IMG/VR virus record: IMGVR_UViG_3300036828_000984
Location: 1-45,107 of that record
From: a virus
Strand: one strand, 5' to 3'
DNA: 45,107 bases
Position numbers and translations under genes: made by a program
The notes under the pieces: generated by a model
Database searches by the model: none
Told to the model about the DNA's origin: nothing
The model's input: the letters and a program-made list of their open reading frames with translations, nothing else
In this document: positions 6,525 through 14,328 of the stretch, piece after piece
Layout: every line of letters begins with the position of its first letter
How positions within the stretch are numbered: the first letter of the stretch is position 1

Positions 6525-7610
6525 ATGACCCAGCAAATCGCCAGATTGGTACCGGAAACCCAGTCTTTTGCGCGGCCAAATCCAGGGCTTTCGATCGCCC
6601 GCGCGGCCATCGCAACTGGGATGACGCGCATCGATCGCTCGAAGAGTGCCACAGAGCACGCGTTGCAGCTTTGGCCGTTCGATCAAACGGCGGCCATCCT
6701 CACGCGCGCGGCCACGGCGCCGTTGACGCTCTCTGGGACCGGGCTGGTCGAAGTTGCCACCGCCGTGTTGCCGGCGCTTGTGCCGGTTTCGGCCGCAGCG
6801 AAAGTCTTTTCGGCTGGGCTCAGCCTTGCTTGGGACGGTGCGGGAGCGATCATCATTCCCAACGTTGCGCCACCAAATACGGGAGTGAGTGCGTTCGTTG
6901 CCGAAGGGATGCCGAAGCCGGTCGTGATGGGCGCCACCACGGGCGCGCGCCTCGACCCGCACAAAATTGCGCCGATCGCGGTGATCAGCTCGGAGCTGTT
7001 TTCGCAGGCATCGATCGAAACGATAATGCAACGCATGCTCGCGGAGGTCGCCGCGGTCTCGCTCGACACCGCGTTGTTTTCCAACGCGCCCGCCGACGCC
7101 ACGCGGCCGGCCGGTTTGTTGAATGGGATTACGCCGATCACGGCATCTACAAATGCCGATCTGACTGAGGCGATGACCGCAGACATCATTGCGCTCGGCA
7201 GCGCCATCGCGCCGGTCGCCGGCGGCAGCAACATCGTGTTCGTAACAAACATGGGGCAGGCCCTCGCGCTCCAACTGAGAACCTATGGTAGCTTCGGCAC
7301 GTACGGGGAATTTGGGTCTGCCGTTTTTACAAGCTCGGTGATTCCGCCCGGCACCGTGATCGCGATTGCGATCAATGCGCTTGTGAGCATCTTCGGCGTT
7401 CCGTCATTCGAGACATCAACGCAGGCAACGCTGCATCTCGAAGGCACGACGCCGCTGCAAATCGGTACGCCCGGAAGTCCGCCGACCGTGGCGGCGCCGA
7501 CGCAATCGATGTTCCAAAGCGCGAACATCGGCATCAAACTGTATCAGCCGGTAACCTGGGCACTTCGGTCGCCGCAAGCGGTCGCGGTCGTCGCAGGAAC
7601 GAAGTGGTGA
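6525..7610 (+). CDS. Minor capsid protein (HK97-fold paralogue)
   Basis: 361 aa. Its C-terminal two thirds align by eye with the major capsid protein encoded at 12856-14292: both have R-P-x-G-L-L-N-G-x-T-P-x-T-A and Q-A-T-L-H-x-E-x-T-T-P-L-Q-I-G-T-P-G, both have VAAP-x-Q-S, and both end near a W. It therefore has the HK97 capsid fold but lacks a protease domain and most of the N-terminal helix-rich arm. A second capsid paralogue may form vertices or a minor shell position, as gp24 does beside gp23 in T4; that role is inference. The start ATG has only a weak Shine-Dalgarno sequence. Confidence 0.8.
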   Translation: MTQQIARLVPETQSFARPNPGLSIARAAIATGMTRIDRSKSATEHALQLWPFDQTAAILTRAATAPLTLSGTGLVEVATAVLPALVPVSAAAKVFSAGLSLAWDGAGAIIIPNVAPPNTGVSAFVAEGMPKPVVMGATTGARLDPHKIAPIAVISSELFSQASIETIMQRMLAEVAAVSLDTALFSNAPADATRPAGLLNGITPITASTNADLTEAMTADIIALGSAIAPVAGGSNIVFVTNMGQALALQLRTYGSFGTYGEFGSAVFTSSVIPPGTVIAIAINALVSIFGVPSFETSTQATLHLEGTTPLQIGTPGSPPTVAAPTQSMFQSANIGIKLYQPVTWALRSPQAVAVVAGTKW

Positions 7611-7618
7611 TGAGGAGC

Positions 7619-7688
7619 GGCCCCGGACACTTCGTTCCTGGGTGACAATGGTAGGATGGTCCGGGGCCTTGATCGCGGTTCGCACCGC
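7619..7688 (+). repeat. 30-nt-loop hairpin, copy 1, with tail hairpin
   Basis: Stem GGCCCCGGAC (7619-7628) pairs with GTCCGGGGCC (7659-7668) around a 30-nt loop that begins with A, ends with TG and carries TGGGTGACA at loop positions 11-19. A short hairpin GCGGT-TCGC-ACCGC (7675-7688) follows. It lies nine bases after the minor capsid stop codon. There is no T-run on either side. Confidence 0.85.
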
Positions 7689-7718
7689 AACCGCCGAATA
7701 AATTAGAGCGGAATTCCT

Positions 7719-8660
7719 ATGGAGGCAATCGCGCTCGAAGGCGGCGAGGCGCGGCAAGCGGCGTGGGCGGCCGTCCGCGCGCGGGCAATCGCCGAATTGG
7801 GAAAGGCAGGAGGAGGCGGCCACGACGTCGCCGACGAACCGCGCGACGAGCATGGCAGATGGACCGACGGCGGCGGCGAAGGCGAAGGCGGGAGCGCAGC
7901 CGAAGTCGCAGCCGCGCATGTTCGCTCCGTCTTGCAAACCGGTCGCGCGGTAGCAAAAGCACTCGGGTATGACGCGAGCAAAGTGTCGATTGGCGCCCAG
8001 GAATCTCCGGATTCCAAATTCACGCTTAATGGTAAGGAATATCTGGCGGCAGGATTGGCTTATACTCACGGACCAAACAAGGGGATGATCAAGCTTTTCC
8101 CAACACGAATAACTGAGGAGTTTACGAAAGGGGTTGCTGCACACGAGGTCGAGCATCAGAAGTTTCAGGATGCGCTCGATAAATATCAGGAAGATGTGAA
8201 AAAAATTTCGGCCGATCCCGGTCCGCCGCCTGATCCAAACGGCCAATACTATTGGCAACGAAACGGCGGCACGGATGCAATGATGACTGCGGACGGGAAG
8301 TTGCGGCCGCCTTACGACAAAAAATATCCGTACTATTCAGCGTTGCACGAAGCGTATTTTCAGCATTCGATTAGCGATCATTTTGCCGCTTCCGATGGTG
8401 TCTCTGATTACAGCTTCGAATATTGGAAAGGATTTAAGGCTGGCACTGTGAATACAGAACTCGCCATGCACGAAACGCTCGCGGAGATGGGTCGCATCAA
8501 ATACACCACTGGGAAATTTCCTGATCACATTGGCGAGCGCATCATTTCCTATCGCGGCGAGGACAAGCCGAAGCCGTCGCAGGCAACAATGGACGCCAAT
8601 GCAAAACTCTGGCGCGATCTCTATCGCACCGTCGAAAAGGTTTATCAGGACAAGGTATGA
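7719..8660 (+). CDS. Putative zincin-type metallopeptidase, head-associated
   Basis: 313 aa. After an N-terminal helix (QAAWAAVRARAIAEL) comes DEPRDEHGRWTDGGG at residues 39-53, a motif typical of phage head proteins. The body has AAHEVEHQKF with HExxH at residues 142-146, and further His/Glu candidates in SALHEAYFQHS (near 207) and MHETLAEM (250-257), so a zinc peptidase is plausible. The gene overlaps the next one by ATGA and follows hairpin copy 1. By analogy with polyvalent phage proteins, I infer that it is packaged in the head and injected. The peptidase call rests on the motif only. Confidence 0.55.
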   Translation: MEAIALEGGEARQAAWAAVRARAIAELGKAGGGGHDVADEPRDEHGRWTDGGGEGEGGSAAEVAAAHVRSVLQTGRAVAKALGYDASKVSIGAQESPDSKFTLNGKEYLAAGLAYTHGPNKGMIKLFPTRITEEFTKGVAAHEVEHQKFQDALDKYQEDVKKISADPGPPPDPNGQYYWQRNGGTDAMMTADGKLRPPYDKKYPYYSALHEAYFQHSISDHFAASDGVSDYSFEYWKGFKAGTVNTELAMHETLAEMGRIKYTTGKFPDHIGERIISYRGEDKPKPSQATMDANAKLWRDLYRTVEKVYQDKV

Positions 8661-11488
8661 TCCAAAGCGCAACAGTGGATGACCGACCAGCGCTGATTGC
8701 GTTTCTCGACAACAAATTCGAAATTGTTGCCGACGAACATTCCGCGAGCTTGATCAAGGTTACCTTCACCGATGATCAGGGCGGGAATGTCTTCCTCCAG
8801 CCAGACAAGCCAAGTGAAAGCAAGGCGCTAAAAGCTTTCGATCCCGATGAGCCCCGCGACGAGGAAGGCAAGTGGACGTCCGGCGGCGGCAGCGACGATG
8901 GTAAGGGCGAGCATCCCGGCGAGGGATATTCCAAGCATGCGTATGTCGACAAGCACGGCGTAATTCACACCTCGAACGTCTATGACGCGCAGCGCGCGTT
9001 GTTTGAAAATCGCAAGGTTGAACTAAAACAACCGAAGCAGATTTCGACTCTGATCAAGCGGCTGGGAGAGACCGCGGCCGAGATGGCCGAACACGGCGAA
9101 GCAGCGCCGGTCTTCAATCTCTGCAACGTGAGCGTCGAGGGGACTAACCTATTTTGCTCTGAGCAAAAGGGCATTCCCCGTGCGGAAATGCCGGTCATCC
9201 CGGCCAAGCAAACCAAAAAGTTCATCAAATATTTGAAGGAGGAAGGCTACAAGGTCGAAAAGGATAACGAGTACGCTGCCAATCTTCGCGCGACGCAATC
9301 CGAGATCGATGGCGCGAAGGTCGCGACCCAGATGGCGCGCATCGAAAAGGACGGGTTCTACAAGCGGCTGGTGATCTCGAAGGACGATTACATTCTCGAC
9401 GGTCACCACACGTGGGCGGGCGCGCTGGGCATCGATGCGCAGGACAACAATTTGCATGATGATAAGCTCATCAAGATCGCGCGCGTCAATATCAGCATCA
9501 CGAAGCTGCTCGAAGAAGCTGAGAAGTGGACCAAAGCGCACGGCATAGCGAAGAAGCCCGCGGGCCAGAAGAGTGAGGCGGCCCCGGACAGGCCAATTTT
9601 GGGTGACACGCGTACTCTGGTCCGGGGCCGGATCGCGGGTCGCACCGCGACACCCGATAATGCGGGACGGCAACAAGAATGGCAAGCCGTCCGCGCCCGC
9701 GCGCTGGCGGCGCTGCGCGAGTTCGACGAGAGCAAACACCCACGCGTGCCCGCGGGCTCGCCCGAAGGTGGTCAGTTCGGCACGAGCGGCGGCGGAGGCG
9801 AAGGCGCTGCGAGCGCGGAAGAACCGAAGCTCGATCCCGAAGTCATCAACGTCGGCGGCGACGAATGGAATAGGGCCACTGCGCGGAAGCTCGAAAGAGA
9901 ATATCAGAGCGTGCGCCCGAAGCTCGAAACGATCGCCGCGGAATCGGTCGGCCAATCGGCGGCACAAGCGGCGCCGGCGGGCGATGATGACGAGGAAGCC
10001 GACGGCGATCCGCCGTATGAGCCCGAAGAGTGGGACGCGCTGAGCAACAGCGCTCAGTCGCAGGTCGAAGAAGCGTACGTCTCTTGGGCCAAGAGCGACT
10101 ACGAGAGCAGCGAAAGCGATTATTGGTACGAAGAGTATGCGCCGCACGAAGCGCGCGAGAAGATTGCAGAAGAATTCAACGATGGGAGCGACCGGGAATG
10201 GGCGGAGGATGCATTAGCGAAGCTAGATCTCCCAGAGCGTGGACCGTTCACCAATGAGCAAATTCTCAAAGCGGTGACGATCAACTTCGAGGGCAACCCA
10301 GGCGGCTCGCTGAAGGATCCGGAATTTGAATGGGATGATAAATATCTCGACGAGCTGAAGTCGCCAGATCCGGCGCAAATCAATTTGCCGGGCTTCGAAA
10401 CAGTCGAGGGGCACGAGCTGTTGACCGACGACATGCGAGCCAAAATCGAAAAGGTGCTTGAGAAGGCATTCGATAAGAAGGGCAACGACGTGAGCGGTTC
10501 AATGGATGTGCCGCAATGGGTCTCGGAGAACGCCGCAGAGTCGGCTGGGGAGGGCTTCGGCCAAATGGACGACGCTGAAAAGTTTGAGTGGGCAAAGGCA
10601 CATACGAGCATCATCGAGGATGAGACGACGCCGGGCACCGGTGATTATGCGGAGGTGCCGGCCGAAGTCGCCGGCATGGAAATCGATGCTCTGCCGAAGA
10701 ATTTCGATCCGCTGAATGAATCGGATGGCACGGATTATCGGCGGACGCAGAAGCTCGCGCGCTATCTCTCGGTCGAGCGCACCATGCAGGTGCTCAATGA
10801 GCGCAAGCTGCCGGAACAGTTCGGGCACGGCGAGATCGGGCAAAATCAGTTGCGCGCGCGCATCGCAAAGATTGACAGCAAATTGTGGGGCGCGTGGAAG
10901 GACAGCTCGGTCGCGGACGATGGCAAGCTGCTGCAACTGGCAACGTCGGACGAACTGGGCGGCCGGATGAATCTGAGAACAGCCACAGATCTTGATCCGG
11001 GCGGCATCAAGGCCCGTGCAAATAAATACTACGAAGACATCGGCGGCTATGCCGGCATCAAGGCCTATGTCCGCGCGAAATGGGAAACAACACAATATTT
11101 GCTCGACAAGGGTCACATTCAGACGCTCGATCTCTATCGCGGGATCGATATGGAGCCGGAAAAATACAACAAGACCTTCAGGCATTATCCTGCGCATCAG
11201 CAGATTCAAGGCTACAGATACATGCCGACACTGCCGGTCGAGCGCAACGGCGCGGCTTCGACCACGACCGACGTCAGTGTTGCAAACAATTGGAAGGCTA
11301 CCCGTACAACGCAAATCACCTTGCGCGCGCAAGTGCCGCGCACCGCTGCGGTCTCGGTTCCAGCTTACGGAATCAACGTTCACAGTGAACACGAAGTTGT
11401 CGTGGCCGGAACCGCTTGGCGCGGCTGGGATGCGTGGGCCGGAAAGGCTCCGCCATTCCACATCGTTCCGTTGCAGCATGCGGCATGA
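8657..11488 (+). CDS. ParB-like / ADP-ribosyltransferase-like polyvalent protein
   Basis: 943 aa in one open frame. DEPRDEEGKWTSGGG lies at about residues 63-77. A ParB/sulfiredoxin-like domain is marked by YILDGHHTW (residues 245-253). Hairpin copy 2 is then read through in frame (about 309-325), followed by a second head-protein motif (KHPRVPAGSPEGGQFG, about 360-376) and a long acidic region. The C-terminal domain has the R-S-ExE layout of arginine-type ADP-ribosyltransferases: R828 in LYRG, S868 in AASTTT, and E911-x-E913 in HSEHEVVV. T4 Alt and ModA are the known precedents for phage ARTs. It may be one fused protein or two products. It overlaps its neighbours by ATGA at both ends. Confidence 0.7.
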   Translation: MIQSATVDDRPALIAFLDNKFEIVADEHSASLIKVTFTDDQGGNVFLQPDKPSESKALKAFDPDEPRDEEGKWTSGGGSDDGKGEHPGEGYSKHAYVDKHGVIHTSNVYDAQRALFENRKVELKQPKQISTLIKRLGETAAEMAEHGEAAPVFNLCNVSVEGTNLFCSEQKGIPRAEMPVIPAKQTKKFIKYLKEEGYKVEKDNEYAANLRATQSEIDGAKVATQMARIEKDGFYKRLVISKDDYILDGHHTWAGALGIDAQDNNLHDDKLIKIARVNISITKLLEEAEKWTKAHGIAKKPAGQKSEAAPDRPILGDTRTLVRGRIAGRTATPDNAGRQQEWQAVRARALAALREFDESKHPRVPAGSPEGGQFGTSGGGGEGAASAEEPKLDPEVINVGGDEWNRATARKLEREYQSVRPKLETIAAESVGQSAAQAAPAGDDDEEADGDPPYEPEEWDALSNSAQSQVEEAYVSWAKSDYESSESDYWYEEYAPHEAREKIAEEFNDGSDREWAEDALAKLDLPERGPFTNEQILKAVTINFEGNPGGSLKDPEFEWDDKYLDELKSPDPAQINLPGFETVEGHELLTDDMRAKIEKVLEKAFDKKGNDVSGSMDVPQWVSENAAESAGEGFGQMDDAEKFEWAKAHTSIIEDETTPGTGDYAEVPAEVAGMEIDALPKNFDPLNESDGTDYRRTQKLARYLSVERTMQVLNERKLPEQFGHGEIGQNQLRARIAKIDSKLWGAWKDSSVADDGKLLQLATSDELGGRMNLRTATDLDPGGIKARANKYYEDIGGYAGIKAYVRAKWETTQYLLDKGHIQTLDLYRGIDMEPEKYNKTFRHYPAHQQIQGYRYMPTLPVERNGAASTTTDVSVANNWKATRTTQITLRAQVPRTAAVSVPAYGINVHSEHEVVVAGTAWRGWDAWAGKAPPFHIVPLQHAA
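9580..9649 (+). repeat. 30-nt-loop hairpin, copy 2, inside an ORF
   Basis: Stem GGCCCCGGAC (9580-9589) pairs with GTCCGGGGCC (9620-9629), with a 30-nt loop carrying TTGGGTGACA. A tail hairpin CGCGG/CCGCG follows (9634-9649). The whole block is translated in frame as AAPDRPILGDTRTLVRGR within the ParB/ART ORF, exactly between the two domain halves. Confidence 0.85.
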
Positions 11489-11805
11489 AAACAACAAAGC
11501 CAAAGATCGAGCCCGAGCCCATCGACATCTTGCAGATGGAGCTGGATGAAAAGCTTCCATATTGGCTCTCGCCGGCCGCCAGATACGGCGATAGCGAGGA
11601 AGCACGGAAGAAGCGGCGCAAGCTCTATCAGCAAAAGTGGGCAGAGCGCGGAAAGGGCAAGGGCAAAAAGAAGGGTGACGAAAAGGCGGCCCCGGACAGG
11701 CGAGCATTGGGTGACACGGTGACACTGGTCCGGGGCCGCCATGTTGATCGCGGCTCGCGTCGCGACGCCGGTAAAGTGCAGCAAAATTCGCGAGGAGGCA
11801 AGATC
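11485..11805 (+). CDS. Small charged protein or N-terminal extension of protease ORF
   Basis: Starts MKTTKPKIEPEPIDILQMEL at an ATGA overlap with the preceding stop. It continues with a basic stretch (EEARKKRRKLYQQKWAERGK, then a Lys/Gly-rich run). No stop codon occurs before hairpin copy 3, which reads AAPDRRALGDTVTLVRGR, nor before the next start at 11806, so its end is undefined. The feature end is the base before that start. It may be a separate small gene that lost its stop when the hairpin arrived, or a real 107-residue extension of the protease. The strong Shine-Dalgarno sequence at 11806 argues for the first view. Confidence 0.45.
11688..11767 (+). repeat. 30-nt-loop hairpin, copy 3, inside an ORF
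   Basis: Stem GGCCCCGGAC (11688-11697) pairs with GTCCGGGGCC (11728-11737), with a 30-nt loop carrying CATTGGGTGACA. Those first 11 bases, CATTGGGTGAC, are identical to the plus strand of leader copy 1 (117-127). A weak tail hairpin (TCGCG/CGCGA) follows. It is translated in the same frame as copy 2 (AAPDR, then LGDT, then LVRGR). Confidence 0.85.
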
Positions 11806-14292
11806 ATGCCGCTACGCAAACCGAAGAAAGGCGAGAGCCAAGACGCCTGGATGCAATATTGCATGCACGAATTGGCGACGAGCGAGACCGATCGCCCGCA
11901 AGACCAAATGGTCGCGATCTGTCTGACGCAATGGCGCGAGCGCGACAAAAAGGCGTTGGCCGATGCGCCGAAGCCGACGAAGGGCGAGACTTACGACGGC
12001 TTTATGTCCCGCTGCAAAAAGCAGAGCGACGAGCACTCCTGCGAGACGCGCTGGAATGAACATGCGCGCGAACAGGAGCAACATCCCGGTCCATGGGAAC
12101 CGTCAGAGAAAGTCGCGCGCATCCTAAAACAGATCGATCCGCCCGACGATGATGAATCGCACGAAGACTTTTTAGATCGCTGTATGGATCAGCTTTCCGA
12201 TGACGAACCGGAAATGAGCGACGATGATGCGCAAGAGGCATGTCAGATGATATGGGAAGATCGCAGCGCGAAGAAGATCGTGCACAAAGTCCACGCCGCG
12301 CCGGTGCAGGGCCGTGCTTTCATTCTATCAGATGAAACGCCGGATCGCCTTGGCGATATCATCAGCACGGAGGGCTGGCAGGTCGAGGCGTTCCGGCAGA
12401 ACCCCATAGCTTTATTCAATCATAATTCGAATTTTCCGATCGGAAGATGGCACGACGTCCGCGTCGATAACAAAGCATTGCGCGGCGAGCTTGAACTTGC
12501 CGCCGAAGGCATTTCCCCGCGCATAGATGAGATCAGGAAGCTCGTGGATGCCGGCATTCTGAAAGCGGTCAGCGTCGGTTTTCGTCCGAGCAAAAGCGAG
12601 CCTCTCAATCAGGCAGATACATCGTTCTTTGCTCCGCAACGCTATCTACAACAAGAACTGGTCGAGTGTTCGCTCGTATCGGTTCCCGCCAATCCCAATG
12701 CGCTGGCCGTGGCCAAATCGCTTGGGCTCTCTCCCGCAACGCTGGATATCGTCTTTGCCGAGCTAGGCACTAAGGACGGTCGATCCAGGCGTCGCGGCTT
12801 AACCGGCGAGCATGCCGCACATCGTCGTACGCAACAGAAAGAAAGGACGAGCGCCATGTCTACGCTCGGTCAAAGAATAGCGGAAACTCAGACCCGCGTT
12901 ACAGCTCTGAGGGACGAACTCGATGAGCATCTTAACTCCTTGGACGACACCAATATCAGCGACAAGGATCTCGAAACGACCAACGATCTGACGATGCAGT
13001 TGGGTCAGGTCAACAAGCAGCTTGCTTCGTATCAGGAAGCCGAGCGGCAGATTGCCGGCACCATGAACGGCGGCGGCTCACGTCAGGTTGCGGTTCGCAC
13101 CGCAGAGCCCCCACGGCCGGCGGCGGCTGGCGGTAACGGTCAAGCGGACCCGACGCCAGCACGGGCGACCGTGTTTGCCGCGCCGGGGAGCCCCGAGCCC
13201 AAGCCTCTTGATCTGATGGTGCGGGCCGGCGTCGTGATGCTGCGGGCGAAGGTCTTCCAGCGTACTCCAGAAGACGAATGCCGCCGCAGCTACGGTGAGC
13301 ACGAGCCTACGATGCGGACGGTCGAGTGGATGATCCGCGCGGCCAGCGCACCGGCGATGACCAACGTACCCGGATGGGCGCAGGAATTGGTCACCCAGAT
13401 CCAGGGGCCGTACATGGACCTGCTCTATCCGAAGTCGGTGTATCCACGGCTCGCGGGCATGGGCATGTCGCTTGACTTCGGCCGGAATGGACGCATCGTC
13501 ATCCCGACCAGAGCGGCCGTGCCGACCATCGCCGGATCGTTTGTTGGAGAAGGCCAACCGATCCCGGTAAGGCAGGGGCACTTCACCTCCGTCACGCTGA
13601 CCCCGAAAAAGTTGGCCGTGATTTCAAGCTACACCAAAGAAATGGAGGACTTCAGCACGCCCGCGATCGAGGCGCTGCTGCGTGACGCGATCCAGAACGA
13701 CACCGCCATCTCTCTGGACAGCGTCTTGTTAGATGCCAATCCGGCGACCACCGTTCGGCCACCCGGATTGCTCAACGGCGTGACCCCGCTCACCGCGACG
13801 GCCGGCGGCGGCTTCCTCGCGATCATCGGCGACATCAAACTGCTCACGACCGCATTGCTCACGCCGACGCGCGGCAATGTTCGCAATCCGGTCTGGTTGA
13901 TGAACCCGGTTCAGGTCAATTCTCTGAAGCTCACGGTCGCTCCAAACACGGGCGACTTCGTGTTCGCGGAGCAAATGGCAGCGGGAGGACTCAACGGTTA
14001 TCCGGTGATCGATTCCGGTACCGTGCCGCCCGGAAGTGTCACGTTGTTGGACGCTGCGGACTTCGTGGCAGTGGGTGCAGAGGCCCCACGCTTCGAGCTG
14101 AGCGACCAAGCGACATTGCATTTTGAAGACACCACGCCGTTGCAGATCGGCACACCGGGAACGCCTCCGGTTGTTGCTGCGCCGGTGCAATCGCTCTGGC
14201 AAACAGATAGCCTCGCGTTGAGGTTGATCATGCGCCTCAACTGGTACGTCCGAAGGCCGGTCGTTGCAAATATCGCAGCAGTGACGTGGTAA
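11806..14292 (+). CDS. Prohead protease fused in frame to major capsid protein
   Basis: 828 aa from ATG 11806, which follows GAGGAGGCAAGATC. Residues 1-150 hold three repeats of a D-x-(F/W)-M/L-x-x-C ... C-x-x-x-W pattern (DAWMQYC, DGFMSRC, EDFLDRC). The protease is of the HK97 gp4 (peptidase S78) type: catalytic His206 in LFNHN, Ser256 in KAVSVGF, and a conserved acidic residue in LVECSLVSVP. It is followed by a coiled-coil delta-like region and the HK97-fold capsid. The protease should cleave itself and the scaffold region during head maturation. An internal start at 12856 probably supplies free capsid protein. Confidence 0.85.
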   Translation: MPLRKPKKGESQDAWMQYCMHELATSETDRPQDQMVAICLTQWRERDKKALADAPKPTKGETYDGFMSRCKKQSDEHSCETRWNEHAREQEQHPGPWEPSEKVARILKQIDPPDDDESHEDFLDRCMDQLSDDEPEMSDDDAQEACQMIWEDRSAKKIVHKVHAAPVQGRAFILSDETPDRLGDIISTEGWQVEAFRQNPIALFNHNSNFPIGRWHDVRVDNKALRGELELAAEGISPRIDEIRKLVDAGILKAVSVGFRPSKSEPLNQADTSFFAPQRYLQQELVECSLVSVPANPNALAVAKSLGLSPATLDIVFAELGTKDGRSRRRGLTGEHAAHRRTQQKERTSAMSTLGQRIAETQTRVTALRDELDEHLNSLDDTNISDKDLETTNDLTMQLGQVNKQLASYQEAERQIAGTMNGGGSRQVAVRTAEPPRPAAAGGNGQADPTPARATVFAAPGSPEPKPLDLMVRAGVVMLRAKVFQRTPEDECRRSYGEHEPTMRTVEWMIRAASAPAMTNVPGWAQELVTQIQGPYMDLLYPKSVYPRLAGMGMSLDFGRNGRIVIPTRAAVPTIAGSFVGEGQPIPVRQGHFTSVTLTPKKLAVISSYTKEMEDFSTPAIEALLRDAIQNDTAISLDSVLLDANPATTVRPPGLLNGVTPLTATAGGGFLAIIGDIKLLTTALLTPTRGNVRNPVWLMNPVQVNSLKLTVAPNTGDFVFAEQMAAGGLNGYPVIDSGTVPPGSVTLLDAADFVAVGAEAPRFELSDQATLHFEDTTPLQIGTPGTPPVVAAPVQSLWQTDSLALRLIMRLNWYVRRPVVANIAAVTW
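12856..14292 (+). CDS. Major capsid protein from internal start
   Basis: 478 aa beginning MSTLGQRIAETQTRVTALRD. AAAGGA lies eight bases before the ATG, inside the protease-capsid frame. The first 100 residues are a coiled-coil delta-like domain, likely removed by the protease. A Pro/Ala-rich linker follows, then the HK97 capsid body with RPPGLLNGVTPLTA and ATLHFEDTTPLQIGTPGTPP. The ratio of capsid to protease needed in a head makes internal initiation sensible, but whether both starts are used cannot be seen from sequence alone. Confidence 0.7.
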   Translation: MSTLGQRIAETQTRVTALRDELDEHLNSLDDTNISDKDLETTNDLTMQLGQVNKQLASYQEAERQIAGTMNGGGSRQVAVRTAEPPRPAAAGGNGQADPTPARATVFAAPGSPEPKPLDLMVRAGVVMLRAKVFQRTPEDECRRSYGEHEPTMRTVEWMIRAASAPAMTNVPGWAQELVTQIQGPYMDLLYPKSVYPRLAGMGMSLDFGRNGRIVIPTRAAVPTIAGSFVGEGQPIPVRQGHFTSVTLTPKKLAVISSYTKEMEDFSTPAIEALLRDAIQNDTAISLDSVLLDANPATTVRPPGLLNGVTPLTATAGGGFLAIIGDIKLLTTALLTPTRGNVRNPVWLMNPVQVNSLKLTVAPNTGDFVFAEQMAAGGLNGYPVIDSGTVPPGSVTLLDAADFVAVGAEAPRFELSDQATLHFEDTTPLQIGTPGTPPVVAAPVQSLWQTDSLALRLIMRLNWYVRRPVVANIAAVTW

Positions 14293-14328
14293 ATTAGATC
14301 ACGTCAAACAGAGAAAGGTAACTAACAA

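Noticed and set aside
9580-9629. 50-base hairpin as a translational bypass element like that of T4 gene 60
   Set aside because: The frame is open through the element in copies 2 and 3, most copies lie outside genes, and no take-off/landing codon pair is evident.
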